DNA of 64,000 nt from positions 434,001 through 498,000 of the forward strand of contig NZ_AP019373.1 in assembly GCF_004323595.1 (NCBI RefSeq). The letters are read 5' to 3'. The notes under the pieces are model-generated. The model searched no databases and had not been told where the DNA came from. It saw only the letters and a list, made by a program, of their open reading frames with translations. The stretch is from Sulfuricystis thermophila. Lineage in GTDB: Bacteria > Pseudomonadota > Gammaproteobacteria > Burkholderiales > Rhodocyclaceae. Below, one piece after another: positions 8,135-17,017 of the stretch. A program made the translations under genes and the position numbers. The first letter of the stretch is position 1. The number at the start of each line of letters is the position of its first letter.

Positions 8135-9179
8135 CCTTGTCCCATAACTCGTGATTGGGCTGGCCGGGCGCGACCAGGCCGAAGTGCCGCCAGATGCTCG
8201 CCGTCGCCATGCGGCCACGCGGCGTGCGCTGCAGATAGCCCTGCTGGATCAGATACGGCTCCAGCACGTCCTCGATCGTGTCGCGCGCCTCGCCGATCGC
8301 GGCGGCGAGGTTATCGACCCCGACCGGTCCGCCGCCGAATTTTTCCAGCACCGCAGCCAAGAGCTTCCGGTCCATCACATCGAGGCCCAGCTGATCGACG
8401 TCGAGCATGGTCAGTGCCGCGTCGGCGATCTCGCGCGTGATCGCGCCGTCGTGTTTCACTTCCGCGAAGTCGCGCACGCGCCGCAGCAGCCGGTTGGCGA
8501 TGCGCGGCGTGCCGCGCGAACGGCGCGCGATCTCCAGCGCGCCTTCCGCGGCGATCGTGCAGTTCAGCAGCTGCGCCGAACGGCGCACGATCAGGGCGAG
8601 CTCCTCGGGGCTGTAGAACTCCAGCCGCGCGACGATGCCGAAGCGATCGCGCAATGGGTTGGTCAACATGCCGGCACGCGTGGTGGCGCCGACCAGCGTG
8701 AAGGGCGGCAGATCGAGCTTCACCGAGCGCGCCGCCGGCCCTTCGCCGATCATGATGTCGATCTGGAAGTCTTCCAGCGCCGGATAGAGGATTTCCTCGA
8801 CCACCGGCGAGAGGCGGTGGATCTCGTCGATGAACAGCACGTCGTGCGGTTCGAGGTTGGTCAAGATCGCAGCGAGGTCGCCGGCGCGCTCCAGCACCGG
8901 CCCGGAGGTCTGGCGCAGATTGACGCCCAGCTCATGCGCGATGATGTGCGCGAGCGTGGTCTTGCCCAGGCCCGGTGGGCCGAACAGCAGCACGTGGTCG
9001 AGCGCCTCGCCACGCTTTTTCGCGGCGCCGATGAAGATGTCCAGCTGCTCGCGGATCTTTGCCTGGCCGACGTATTCGGCCAGCCGTTTCGGTCGCAGCG
9101 CGCGTTCGATGGCATCTTCCTGCGGCGAGGCGCTGGCAGGCGCGATCAGGCGCTGGTGGAGCTGATCGGTTTCGATCAT
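8130..9179 (-). CDS. ruvB: Holliday junction branch migration ATPase RuvB
   Basis: Hexameric AAA+ motor that drives RuvA-bound Holliday junctions. 349 residues: Walker [17 protein letters not shown] at about 60, Walker [12 protein letters not shown] at about 115, sensor 1 [18 protein letters not shown], and a C-terminal winged-helix domain ([13 protein letters not shown]). It is separated from ruvA by a permease gene, which it overlaps by 4 bases. The stop codon lies in the inverted-repeat element downstream. Confidence 0.97.
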   Translation of the reverse strand: MIETDQLHQRLIAPASASPQEDAIERALRPKRLAEYVGQAKIREQLDIFIGAAKKRGEALDHVLLFGPPGLGKTTLAHIIAHELGVNLRQTSGPVLERAGDLAAILTNLEPHDVLFIDEIHRLSPVVEEILYPALEDFQIDIMIGEGPAARSVKLDLPPFTLVGATTRAGMLTNPLRDRFGIVARLEFYSPEELALIVRRSAQLLNCTIAAEGALEIARRSRGTPRIANRLLRRVRDFAEVKHDGAITREIADAALTMLDVDQLGLDVMDRKLLAAVLEKFGGGPVGVDNLAAAIGEARDTIEDVLEPYLIQQGYLQRTPRGRMATASIWRHFGLVAPGQPNHELWDKE

Positions 9180-10222
9180 GACGCCTGTGCCGGCTGGGAA
9201 AGCCAGCTCTCGAAAAGCATCACCCCCAGGGCCAGGATCACCGGGCCGAGGAAGATGCCGACGAAGCCAAAGGCGAGCACGCCGCCGAAGACGCCCAGGG
9301 CGACCAACAGAATCGGCAGGCTGGCGGTGCGGCTGATCAGGATCGGCTTGATGAAGTTGTCAACGCTGCTGATCACCGCCAGCCCCCAGACGACCATGAA
9401 AATCGCCCAACCCGTTTCACCCTGGCTGTAGAGCCACCAGGCGGCGCCGCCCCAGATCAAGGGGGGACCGACCGGAATCATCGACAGGAAAAAGGTCGCC
9501 GCGGCCAACAGCAACGCCGCCGGCACGCCGGCGATGAGAAAGCCGATCAAGGCCACCAGCGCCTGGGCGACGGCGGTACCGACGATGCCGACCATCACGC
9601 CCATGATCGTGGTGCGTGCCAGGAGCAGCATGCGGTCGCCGAGGTCGCCGCCGATCTTGCGCGCGAAGAGTGCGAGACGGCTGGCGAGCCGATGGCCGTC
9701 GCGGTAGAAGAAGAAGGCGATCAGGACGACCAGCGTCAGTTCCAGCAGGCCCTGACCGATCAGCGTCGCGGAAGCGGTCAGAACCTTGCGCGTCGGCTCG
9801 AAGAGCTGCTTGCCGAGCTGGGTCAGTTCCGCGTGGCTGCTGGCGAGCTTGCGCCAGTAGGCATCGAACGGTTCACCGACCAGCGGCAGGCCGGCAAGCC
9901 ACCCCGGCGGCGCGTAATCGCCGGCCTCGAACCACGGCCGCAGGATGCCGATCAGCTGTGCGACGGCATCGGCGATGGTCGCGGCGAGATAGGACATCGG
10001 CAACAGCACCGCAGTGGCGAGCACCAACGTGGCCAAGAGCGCGGCCAGCGTGCTGCGGCCCTTGAGGCGGGATTCGAACCAGGCGAACATCGGCCAGGTG
10101 GTGAGACACAGGATCGCGGCGAACAGCAGGGCAGCCAGAAACGGCGCCAGCACCCAGACCGTGCCGACGATGATCAGTGCGGCGAGCGCGATCCGGGCAT
10201 GGGCGCGGGTGGTTTCATTCAT
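9176..10222 (-). CDS. AI-2E family transporter (PerM/YdiK-like permease)
   Basis: 348-residue polytopic membrane protein of the AI-2E transporter family (PF01594), with about eight hydrophobic segments. The central region has SFHAEL-type soluble sequence between helices, and the C-terminal half has family-typical helices ([27 protein letters not shown]). The VDNFIKP motif is characteristic. Members have been linked to autoinducer-2, sodium/proton exchange or unknown exports, so the substrate cannot be named. It is inserted between ruvA and ruvB and overlaps ruvB. Confidence 0.9.
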   Translation of the reverse strand: MNETTRAHARIALAALIIVGTVWVLAPFLAALLFAAILCLTTWPMFAWFESRLKGRSTLAALLATLVLATAVLLPMSYLAATIADAVAQLIGILRPWFEAGDYAPPGWLAGLPLVGEPFDAYWRKLASSHAELTQLGKQLFEPTRKVLTASATLIGQGLLELTLVVLIAFFFYRDGHRLASRLALFARKIGGDLGDRMLLLARTTIMGVMVGIVGTAVAQALVALIGFLIAGVPAALLLAAATFFLSMIPVGPPLIWGGAAWWLYSQGETGWAIFMVVWGLAVISSVDNFIKPILISRTASLPILLVALGVFGGVLAFGFVGIFLGPVILALGVMLFESWLSQPAQAS

Positions 10223-10246
10223 GCACCGATTCTACCCCTCGCCGTC

Positions 10247-10846
10247 TCATCCCTTCGCCAGGGCTTTGAGCGCAGCGCGGATGCCCTCGGCCACGCCGAT
10301 GTCGGGGGGGAGGCCTTGCATCGCGCCAAGCGCCTCGCGTTCGTTGTATCCCAGCGCGAGCAAGGCGTTCAAGATGTCGCTCGCCGCATCCTGAGCGGCC
10401 AGGGGTGCTGTGCCGCCAGCGCCGAGTTTCGCGGCCGGAGCGATCGTGGGCAGCTTGCCTTTCAGTTCGAGTAGCAGCCGTTCGGCGGTTTTCTTGCCGA
10501 TGCCCGGAATCTTCACGATGCGCCCGGCCTCCTGCAGCGCCACCGCTTGCGCCAGTTCCGACACCGAGAGCCCGGAGAGCACCGCCAGCGCGATGCGCGC
10601 GCCGATGCCGGAGATTTTGATCAACTGGCGGAATGTGGCCCGCTCGGGCTCGGTGAGGAAGCCGAACAGGAGATGCGCATCCTCGCGCACCACGAGATGG
10701 GTGACGAGCACGACCGGCTCGCCGAGGTTCGGCAGGTTGTAGAAGGTGCTCATCGGCACCTCGAGCTCGTAGCCGACGCCGCCGACATCGATGAGGATTT
10801 GCGGCGGATTTTTTTCCAGCAAGATGCCGGCGATGCGACCGATCAT
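10247..10846 (-). CDS. ruvA: Holliday junction DNA helicase subunit RuvA
   Basis: 199-residue junction-binding protein that recruits RuvB. It has an N-terminal OB domain ([31 protein letters not shown]), two helix-hairpin-helix motifs ([34 protein letters not shown]), and a C-terminal RuvB-binding domain ([16 protein letters not shown]). The flexible linker between domains II and III, at about residues 138-147, contains K-L-G-A-G-G-T-A-P, encoded by a copy of the dispersed repeat. This is a tolerant site. It overlaps ruvC by 4 bases. Confidence 0.96.
   Translation of the reverse strand: MIGRIAGILLEKNPPQILIDVGGVGYELEVPMSTFYNLPNLGEPVVLVTHLVVREDAHLLFGFLTEPERATFRQLIKISGIGARIALAVLSGLSVSELAQAVALQEAGRIVKIPGIGKKTAERLLLELKGKLPTIAPAAKLGAGGTAPLAAQDAASDILNALLALGYNEREALGAMQGLPPDIGVAEGIRAALKALAKG
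10404..10429 (-). repeat. Dispersed 26-bp repeat, copy 3 (inside ruvA linker)
   Basis: Minus-strand copy, read in frame as K-L-G-A-G-G-T-A-P in the linker between RuvA domains II and III. It differs from the family core at three or four positions. Confidence 0.75.
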
Positions 10847-11373
10847 ACGAGACGACCCTTCCTCACGCGCAAGCCGCGTGTGGTGATGTTACCGAGTCCC
10901 TGCCCGCCATGCGCGTGGCAGATCGCACAGGCCAATGCGTCGGCAGCATCCTTCGAGGGTTCGCCCGGCAGCTGCAAGAGGCGCATCACCATGTGGCCGA
11001 CCTGTTCCTTCGCCGCCTTGCCGTGACCCACCACCGCCTGCTTGATCTGCAGCGCGGTGTATTCGGCCACCGGCAGATGGGCCGCCACCAGCGCGGCGAT
11101 CGCCGCGCCGCGCGCCTCGCCCAGCCGCAGCGTCGATTGCGGATTGACATTGACGAACACCTTTTCGATCGCCGCTTCGGATGGTTGCCAGGTGGCGATC
11201 ACTTCGCCGATGCCGTCGATCAGCGACTTGAGCCGCTGCGGCAGCGGATCGGTCTCAACGCTCTTGACGCAGCCGCTGGCGACATAGGCGAGCTTCTGCC
11301 CGGTCTTGTCGATGATGCCGAAACCGGTGATGCGTAAGCCCGGATCGATGCCGAGGATACGGAGCGTTGTCAC
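10843..11373 (-). CDS. ruvC: Crossover junction endodeoxyribonuclease RuvC
   Basis: 176-residue Holliday junction resolvase. It starts with [16 protein letters not shown], which carries the first catalytic aspartate. [11 protein letters not shown] supplies the acidic residue of the second motif, and [17 protein letters not shown] the C-terminal aspartates. The GTG start at 11373 lies directly beside an intergenic copy of the dispersed repeat. It overlaps ruvA by 4 bases. Confidence 0.96.
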   Translation of the reverse strand: MTTLRILGIDPGLRITGFGIIDKTGQKLAYVASGCVKSVETDPLPQRLKSLIDGIGEVIATWQPSEAAIEKVFVNVNPQSTLRLGEARGAAIAALVAAHLPVAEYTALQIKQAVVGHGKAAKEQVGHMVMRLLQLPGEPSKDAADALACAICHAHGGQGLGNITTRGLRVRKGRLV

Positions 11374-11374
11374 G

Positions 11375-11400
11375 AAAGTCGGCGCTGGCGCGACGGCACC
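11375..11400 (+). repeat. Dispersed 26-bp repeat, copy 4 (yebC-ruvC gap)
   Basis: Near-exact intergenic copy that fills most of the 34-base gap between the yebC stop and the ruvC GTG. It differs from the core only at GGCGCGACG. It displaces the ribosome-binding region of ruvC, whose start has no other obvious Shine-Dalgarno. Confidence 0.85.
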
Positions 11401-11407
11401 TGGGCGC

Positions 11408-12133
11408 TTATTCGTCCATCACCGCCGTGGTGTAGACCTCCTGCACGTCGTCGAGGTCTTCGAGGGCGTCGAGGAGCTTCTGCATCTTGGCGGCATCTTC
11501 GCCGGCGAGCACGGTCTCGGCCAGCGGCTTCATCGTCACCTCGGCATATTCGGCCTTGAAGCCGGCGGCTTCGAGCGCTTCCTTGACGGCGAGGAAATCG
11601 GCAGGCGGGGTGATCACCTCGATCGAGCCGTCGTCGTTGGTCAGCACATCCTCGGCACCGGCCTCGATCGCGGCATCCATCAGCTTCGCCTCGTCGGTGC
11701 CGGGTGCGAAGACGAGCTGGCCGCAGTGCTTGAACTGGAAGGCGACACAGCCGTCGGTGCCCATGTTGCCGCCGTATTTGCTGAAAGCATGGCGTACCGC
11801 GGCGACGGTGCGCGTCTTGTTGTCGGTCATGCAATCGACCATCACCGCCGCACCGCCGATGCCATAGCCCTCGTAACGCACTTCGCTGTAATCGACGCCT
11901 TCGAGTTCGCCGGTGCCCTTCTTGATCGCGTTCTCGATCTTGTCTTTCGGCATGTTGACCGATTTTGCTTTTTCGATCGCCAGGCGCAGACGCGGGTTGA
12001 ACGAGGGGTCGCCGCCGCCCAGCTTGGCGGCGACGGTGATTTCCTTGGCGACGCGCGAAAAGGCCGCGCCGCGCTTTTCATCCTGGCGGCCCTTGCGATG
12101 CTGGATATTGGCCCATTTGGAATGTCCGGCCAT
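11408..12133 (-). CDS. yebC: YebC/PmpR family transcription/translation regulator
   Basis: 241-residue member of the YebC/TACO1 family, starting with the invariant [22 protein letters not shown]. The three-domain architecture is recognisable: [23 protein letters not shown] in the middle and the [13 protein letters not shown] segment later. The family has been described as a DNA-binding regulator and, more recently, as a factor helping ribosomes through proline stretches. Position upstream of ruvC is conserved across proteobacteria. Confidence 0.95.
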   Translation of the reverse strand: MAGHSKWANIQHRKGRQDEKRGAAFSRVAKEITVAAKLGGGDPSFNPRLRLAIEKAKSVNMPKDKIENAIKKGTGELEGVDYSEVRYEGYGIGGAAVMVDCMTDNKTRTVAAVRHAFSKYGGNMGTDGCVAFQFKHCGQLVFAPGTDEAKLMDAAIEAGAEDVLTNDDGSIEVITPPADFLAVKEALEAAGFKAEYAEVTMKPLAETVLAGEDAAKMQKLLDALEDLDDVQEVYTTAVMDE

Positions 12134-12168
12134 AGTGTGAGTTCCTGTGGAGAATTGCGGAAATGACG

Positions 12169-12188
12169 CCGGCCCTTTGCAGGGCCGG
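12169..12188 (-). terminator. GC-rich hairpin between the cyclase gene and yebC
   Basis: CCGGCCCT and AGGGCCGG are perfect 8-base arms around TTGC. It lies about 35 bases past the cyclase stop and about 40 bases before yebC. No run of U follows, so it may be a weak terminator or an mRNA 3' barrier between the two minus-strand genes. Confidence 0.5.
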
Positions 12189-12220
12189 GAGACGGAGCCT
12201 ATTTTAAGGCAGGCGCAGAG

Positions 12221-13558
12221 TTACGGGTGTTGCCGGGGCTTCACGTCGACGATCTCGGTGATCGGCAGATTGGCGATGTCGCGCAGCTTCTCCATCCGCG
12301 CGCCTTCCTGCTCGAGCAGCGTGCCGACCTGCGAGAAGCTCGACGGCACGAAGACCTCACGACCTTCCGGGGCGCGGCGGCGTACGCCGAACGATACCCG
12401 CGCCCGTTCTTCCACCGGCAGTTTGCCGATCAGGTTCTTGGTGACCCAGATGCTGCCGTGGCGGGCGAAGTCGGAGATGCGCGCGGCCTGGTTGATCGTG
12501 TCGCCGAGCACGACGAATTCGACGCTGGTCGGCGACTGGTAGGTGCCGAGCCATTCCTGGCCTTCGTTGATGCCGGTGTTCAAGTACAGCTCGTTGAACC
12601 ATTGCTTGCGAATCTGCCAGGACTTCGACAGGCGCTGGATCTCGCGGCGGATCTCGATCGCGCAGTCGAGCGCGTTGGCCAGATAGTTGCTGTCCGGCTG
12701 CGGAAAGAAGTAGTACACCATGCCATCGCCGACATGTTTGCCGTAGGTGCCTTTGTATTTGCGGAAAGTCGGCGCCAGCGTGCGCCAGATTTCGTTGATC
12801 AGCTCGAAATACTCTTCGGGTGGCAGCTCTGAACAGATCTTCACCGAACCTTGCAGATCGGCGACCAGCACCGCCAGATCGGTCAGTACCGGCAGCCGTT
12901 TCCGAAGCAGACCGCGGATCACTTCGTCACGGCGCGCCAGCAGCTTGAGCATTTCGTCGGCGGGTTCTGCTTCCGGCACCAGGACGATGAAGATGCCTTC
13001 GCGGAAAAAAGACGCGAAGGCGGTGTGGAAACGTTCCTTGCCACTGCCGTCGGCTTCCGGCAGCAGCACAGTCGTTTGCACGACGGGTTGAACGGGTGCG
13101 GCTTCGGTTTCGAGATAGGCCGCTTGCAAGCGGGCATAGCTCACCGGATCGAGGCCGCGGCACAGATTGCCGAAGGATTCCGGGCCGAGCCGCGACTTGG
13201 CGATCGCGATGTGGAAGCCGAGCAGGCTGCCCCATTCGTTACGACTCACCGGCAGCAGGCGGAACAGGTTGCGCTGGTCACTGGTCTGGGGAAGTTCGAG
13301 GTGATCGTGGAACAGCACGTGCTGGCCGGCCGGGTTGATCCACATCAGCTCGAAGCCGTGGTTGATCATGTACGCTGGATGCGTGATGTCGTCGAGCGTC
13401 AGATGCAATGGTGCGTCCGCTATACCGGCCGGTTTGAAGCTTGCGGGGCGCGGCGCAGTGCCGCCTTCTAGGCGATCGATGATTTGGGCCATGCTCAAGC
13501 CCTCCTGTTTGAGACGACGTATCTCCTCGATGCGGGCGGCGTCGGGAAAAGTATTCAT
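12221..13558 (-). CDS. Class III adenylate/guanylate cyclase with PAS-like sensor region
   Basis: 445 residues. The N-terminal 30 look like a small helix-turn-helix (IEEIRRLKQEGLSMAQIIDRL). Residues about 55-215 resemble a PAS-like domain (PAYMINHGFELMWINPAGQHVLF). The C-terminal catalytic domain (about 230-400) has VLVADLQGSVKI with a metal-binding aspartate, GKHVGDGMVYYFF, and VLGDTINQAARISDFA. These are standard class III cyclase motifs. No membrane segment is seen, so a soluble sensor cyclase making cAMP or cGMP is inferred. It is divergent from the HerA-like gene across an AT-rich 208-base gap. Confidence 0.85.
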   Translation of the reverse strand: MNTFPDAARIEEIRRLKQEGLSMAQIIDRLEGGTAPRPASFKPAGIADAPLHLTLDDITHPAYMINHGFELMWINPAGQHVLFHDHLELPQTSDQRNLFRLLPVSRNEWGSLLGFHIAIAKSRLGPESFGNLCRGLDPVSYARLQAAYLETEAAPVQPVVQTTVLLPEADGSGKERFHTAFASFFREGIFIVLVPEAEPADEMLKLLARRDEVIRGLLRKRLPVLTDLAVLVADLQGSVKICSELPPEEYFELINEIWRTLAPTFRKYKGTYGKHVGDGMVYYFFPQPDSNYLANALDCAIEIRREIQRLSKSWQIRKQWFNELYLNTGINEGQEWLGTYQSPTSVEFVVLGDTINQAARISDFARHGSIWVTKNLIGKLPVEERARVSFGVRRRAPEGREVFVPSSFSQVGTLLEQEGARMEKLRDIANLPITEIVDVKPRQHP

Positions 13559-13766
13559 GATGCTTGCTGGCGAGTCATGGGGCTACAATCGTCATGCGGC
13601 ATTGAGTCAATGGGTGCTATCGTAAATAAATAACGGCAACATTTGAAGTCTTTTTTCAGTTTATTTTTGCAAGCTGTTGTTTTAGCGCACTTGTAGGGTA
13701 CTTGTCTCGGCGCCGTCTGGCTAGCCCGGCAGTTTTTCGGATCAATCGACGTATCTCATTGAAACT
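13559..13766. other. AT-rich divergent intergenic region, cyclase and HerA-like gene
   Basis: This 208-base gap is distinctly richer in A/T than its surroundings, with runs such as TTTTTTCAGTTTATTTTTGC at 13651-13670. It must hold promoters for both divergent genes. TTGACT on the minus strand near 13603 is a possible cyclase -35, but no convincing -10 pairs with it. No small gene or strong hairpin is seen. Confidence 0.4.
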
Positions 13767-15296
13767 ATGAGCAAATCCTTGCCAATCGCCAAGGCGGGCG
13801 CAACCGAGCTTTGCCTGCTATCCAATCTCGCCAACCGACACGGCCTCATCACCGGCGCCACCGGTACCGGCAAGACCGTCACTTTGCAGCGTATGGCCGA
13901 ACAGTTCTCAGCGATCGGCGTGCCGGTCTTCCTGGCCGACGTCAAGGGCGATCTTTCCGGTCTCGGGGCCCCCGGGACGCTTTCCGACAAGCTGCAAAAG
14001 CGTCTCGACATGCTGGAGATCAAGGACTGGCAGCCGCGTGCAAGCCCGGTGGTGTTCTGGGATGTCTTTGGCGAACAGGGCCATCCGGTGCGCGCGACGG
14101 TGTCCGACATGGGGCCGCTCTTGTTCTCGCGCTTGCTCGGTCTCAACGAGACGCAGGAAGGCGTGCTGCAGATCGTCTTCCGCATCGCCGACGAAAACGG
14201 CCTGCTGCTGCTCGATCTCAAGGACCTGCGTGCGATGGTGCAATGGGTCGGCGACAACGCGGCAGAATTCAAGACGCGCTACGGCAACATCTCGGCGGCC
14301 TCGATCGGCGCGATCCAGCGCGGGCTGCTCAGTCTCGAGGAACAAGGGGGGGACAAGTTCTTCGGCGAGCCGATGCTCGACATCAACGACCTGATGCAGA
14401 CGCAGGATGGGCGTGGCGTGGTGAACATCCTTGCCGCCGACCGGCTGATGAATGCGCCGAAGGTCTATGCCACCTTCCTGCTCTGGCTTTTGGCCGAGCT
14501 GTTCGAACAGCTGCCCGAGGTGGGCGACCTGGACAAGCCCAAACTCGTGTTCTTCTTCGACGAGGCGCACTTGCTGTTCGACGAGGCGCCGCCGGCGCTC
14601 GTCGACAAGGTGGAGCAGGTGGTGCGGCTGATCCGTTCGAAGGGTGTGGGCGTCTATTTCGTCACGCAGAATCCTCTCGATGTCCCGGACAAGGTGCTCG
14701 GCCAGCTCGGCAATCGCGTGCAACACGCGCTGCGCGCTTTCACGCCGCGCGACCAGAAGGCAGTGCAGACGGCGGCGCAGACTTTGCGTGCCAATCCGAA
14801 ATTCAGCGCCGAGCAGGCGATCACCGAGTTGGGGGTCGGCGAGGCGCTGGTCTCTTTCCTCGATGAAAAGGGCACGCCTGCCGTCGTCGAGCGCGCCTGG
14901 ATCCTGCCACCGGCATCGCGCATCGGGCCGCTGACCCCGAACGAGCGCCAGCAGGTGATCCGCTCCTCGCTGGTCTATGGCCACTATGAAAAGATCGTCG
15001 ATCGCGAGTCGGCCTACGAGATCCTGCAATCCCGCGCTGGCGGAGGCGCCGCGGCTGGCGGGGCGACGCCAGTGAAAGTCGGCGCTGGCGGCACGGCACC
15101 TCAGCCCCCGGCGGCCGAAGGGGGCGGTTTCCTCAGCGAAATCCTGTTCGGCCGCACCGGCCCGCGCGGCGGCCAGACCGATGGCCTGGTGCAGGCCGCG
15201 GCGAAGAGTGTGACGCGCACCATCGCCAGCCAGGTCGGCCGCGAGCTGGTGCGCGGCGTGCTCGGCTCCCTGCTCGGCGGCAGCAGGCGGCGTTGA
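13767..15296 (+). CDS. HerA-like ATPase, DUF853 (YjgR) family
   Basis: 509-residue P-loop ATPase of the HerA/FtsK superfamily. Walker A GATGTGKT is at about residues 30-37, Walker [15 protein letters not shown] at about 265, and a sensor-like [11 protein letters not shown] follows. The family is widespread, often called DUF853, and its role is unknown; a DNA- or protein-translocating motor is inferred. The C-terminal tail (from about 425) is Gly/Ala rich and contains K-V-G-A-G-G-T-A-P, encoded by a dispersed repeat copy, then a helical end ([20 protein letters not shown]). Confidence 0.9.
   Translation: MSKSLPIAKAGATELCLLSNLANRHGLITGATGTGKTVTLQRMAEQFSAIGVPVFLADVKGDLSGLGAPGTLSDKLQKRLDMLEIKDWQPRASPVVFWDVFGEQGHPVRATVSDMGPLLFSRLLGLNETQEGVLQIVFRIADENGLLLLDLKDLRAMVQWVGDNAAEFKTRYGNISAASIGAIQRGLLSLEEQGGDKFFGEPMLDINDLMQTQDGRGVVNILAADRLMNAPKVYATFLLWLLAELFEQLPEVGDLDKPKLVFFFDEAHLLFDEAPPALVDKVEQVVRLIRSKGVGVYFVTQNPLDVPDKVLGQLGNRVQHALRAFTPRDQKAVQTAAQTLRANPKFSAEQAITELGVGEALVSFLDEKGTPAVVERAWILPPASRIGPLTPNERQQVIRSSLVYGHYEKIVDRESAYEILQSRAGGGAAAGGATPVKVGAGGTAPQPPAAEGGGFLSEILFGRTGPRGGQTDGLVQAAAKSVTRTIASQVGRELVRGVLGSLLGGSRRR
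15075..15100 (+). repeat. Dispersed 26-bp repeat, copy 5 (inside the HerA-like gene)
   Basis: Close match to the family consensus, read as K-V-G-A-G-G-T-A-P in the disordered C-terminal linker of the HerA-like ATPase. Confidence 0.85.
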
Positions 15297-15383
15297 ATCC
15301 CGGACTGCGGGAATGCGGATTTGCCGCGGACGGCCGGGGCAGCCGGGCGCGTGATAATCTCTGCAGCCTCGAGGGAGGGTGAC

Positions 15384-16586
15384 ATGCACGTCAGATCATG
15401 GGTGGCCGCATCGCTGCTGGTGTGCGCTTTCATTGGCCATGTCCATGCGCAGAGCGATGCGCCGGCATTCTCATTGCGCGGCTTCGGCACCCTGGGTCTG
15501 GCGCGATCCTCTTCCGACCAGGCGGAATTCGTGCGCGACTTGTCGCAGCCTGTCGGCATCAAGAACGGGCAATGGTCAGGCAGGATCGACAGCATTTTCG
15601 GCCTGCAGGCGAGCTGGCGTGTGACGACCGAACTCGAACTGGTCGGGCAAGCCGTTAGCCGGCTGCATTACGATCGCAGCCATAACCCCGAACTGATGTG
15701 GGCGTTCGCGAAATGGGAGCCCGATCCGCGCCTTGCGTTGCGCCTTGGACGCATCGGCGCGGACTTCATGATGCTCGCCGACTCGAGGCTGGTCGGCTAT
15801 TCCTACCTGACGGTACGGCCGCCGGCGGATTTCTTCGGCCCGCTGTTCTTTTCTCATTTCGACGGTGCCGATGCCGCCGTTACGCTGCCGGCAGCCGGGG
15901 GTCTTGCACACCTCAAGGCCTTCGCCGGTCGGACGCACGAAAAGGCTGCTGGGGGGCTTGGGGTTTGGGATACCAGCGGCTCGCCGGTTGCCGGTCTGGT
16001 GTTCGACTACACCCGCGGTCCCTGGCAGTTGCGCGCGCAGGCGGCGCGCATCCGGTTCGCGGCGGACATGAACACCGGCTTTCTCGAAGCACCGCTGTTG
16101 GCCAGCGGGTTTCCTGAGGCGGCGGCTTCGCTGCAGACGAAAGACAAGACCACGCGTTATCTCTCTGCCGGCTTGGTCTACGACCGTGGGCCGCTGCTGG
16201 TGCAAGGCATGCTGAACCGCATCCGCCACGAGGCCCAGGTTTTCGAGGATTCCCATGCGGGCTATGTATTGGCGGCCTATCGACTTGGACGGGTTACCCC
16301 GTTCGTCGGGATGTCCCGTTGGAAGTCGAAATCCCGTGACGATCTGCCCGCCGTCCCGGTTCCGGTGCTGGGCGACTACTACCGCCTGTTCATGGCGGGT
16401 GGGGCGGTGGATCGCACCACCTATACGCTCGGGGTGCGCTGGGACTTCCAGAGAGACATGGCGTTCAAGCTGCAATGGGATACCGTGCGTGCCGGCGCTG
16501 GGGCCAGCTTCTCGTTTCCCAATGCCAATCCCGCCTGGGATGGCAAGACCGAAGTGCTCAGTGTCACATTGGATTTCGTGTTCTGA
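15384..16586 (+). CDS. Outer-membrane beta-barrel (porin-like) protein
   Basis: 400 residues from an ATG preceded by GAGGGAGG. There is a signal peptide (MHVRSWVAASLLVCAFIGHV, cleavage near HAQ), then alternating amphipathic strands typical of 16- to 18-strand barrels, ending in an aromatic C-terminal strand (VLSVTLDFVF) with terminal Phe. No characterised family is recognised. It heads a seven-gene plus-strand run, and its stop overlaps the ATG of the next gene. Passage of the small molecule sensed by the following binding protein is a reasonable inference only. Confidence 0.8.
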   Translation: MHVRSWVAASLLVCAFIGHVHAQSDAPAFSLRGFGTLGLARSSSDQAEFVRDLSQPVGIKNGQWSGRIDSIFGLQASWRVTTELELVGQAVSRLHYDRSHNPELMWAFAKWEPDPRLALRLGRIGADFMMLADSRLVGYSYLTVRPPADFFGPLFFSHFDGADAAVTLPAAGGLAHLKAFAGRTHEKAAGGLGVWDTSGSPVAGLVFDYTRGPWQLRAQAARIRFAADMNTGFLEAPLLASGFPEAAASLQTKDKTTRYLSAGLVYDRGPLLVQGMLNRIRHEAQVFEDSHAGYVLAAYRLGRVTPFVGMSRWKSKSRDDLPAVPVPVLGDYYRLFMAGGAVDRTTYTLGVRWDFQRDMAFKLQWDTVRAGAGASFSFPNANPAWDGKTEVLSVTLDFVF

Positions 16587-17014
16587 TGATGCGTGTCCTG
16601 CTCGCCATGATCTTCTCGGCCTTCGTTTGGGGCGCTGCGGAAGCAAGGGCCGAGCTGGTGGTCGTCGTCAATCCACAAAGTGGCATCGAGCGGCTTGGTG
16701 AGGATGATGTCATCAACATCTTCCTTGGTCGTTACCGGCGTCTGCCTTCCGGCCTCGCCGCCGAACCGGTGGACATCGCGGATGGTTCTTCATTGCGCGC
16801 CCGCTTCTATCGAAGCCTCGTCAACAAGAGCCTGCCCGAAATCAATGCCTACTGGGCGCGGCTCGTCTTTTCCGGCAAGACACGGCCGCCACACACAGTC
16901 GGCAGCGTCGAAGAGGCCTTGCGATTCGTCGCCAGCCAGCCGGGCGGACTGGCATATCTCGAGCGCGCCCAGGTCGATCGGCGCGTGAAGATCGTCTTCG
17001 AGCTGGCGGAATAG
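16586..17014 (+). CDS. Small periplasmic PstS-like binding protein
   Basis: 142 residues: signal peptide (MMRVLLAMIFSAFVWGAAEA), then a single-lobe domain resembling phosphate-ABC substrate-binding-like proteins (LVVVVNPQSGIERLGEDDVINIFLG, and RFYRSLVNKSLPEINAYWARLVFSGK). These short proteins usually occur without transporter genes and next to signalling proteins. The start overlaps the porin stop (TGATG), and the GGDEF-EAL gene follows 3 bases after its stop. A role as periplasmic ligand sensor for that membrane protein is inferred. Confidence 0.8.
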   Translation: MMRVLLAMIFSAFVWGAAEARAELVVVVNPQSGIERLGEDDVINIFLGRYRRLPSGLAAEPVDIADGSSLRARFYRSLVNKSLPEINAYWARLVFSGKTRPPHTVGSVEEALRFVASQPGGLAYLERAQVDRRVKIVFELAE

Positions 17015-17017
17015 GCG

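Noticed and set aside
12754-12776. GGAAAGTCGGCGCCAGCG inside the cyclase gene resembles the dispersed repeat
   Set aside because: Only the first half matches, and it encodes ordinary cyclase-region residues (LAPTFRKY); treated as chance.
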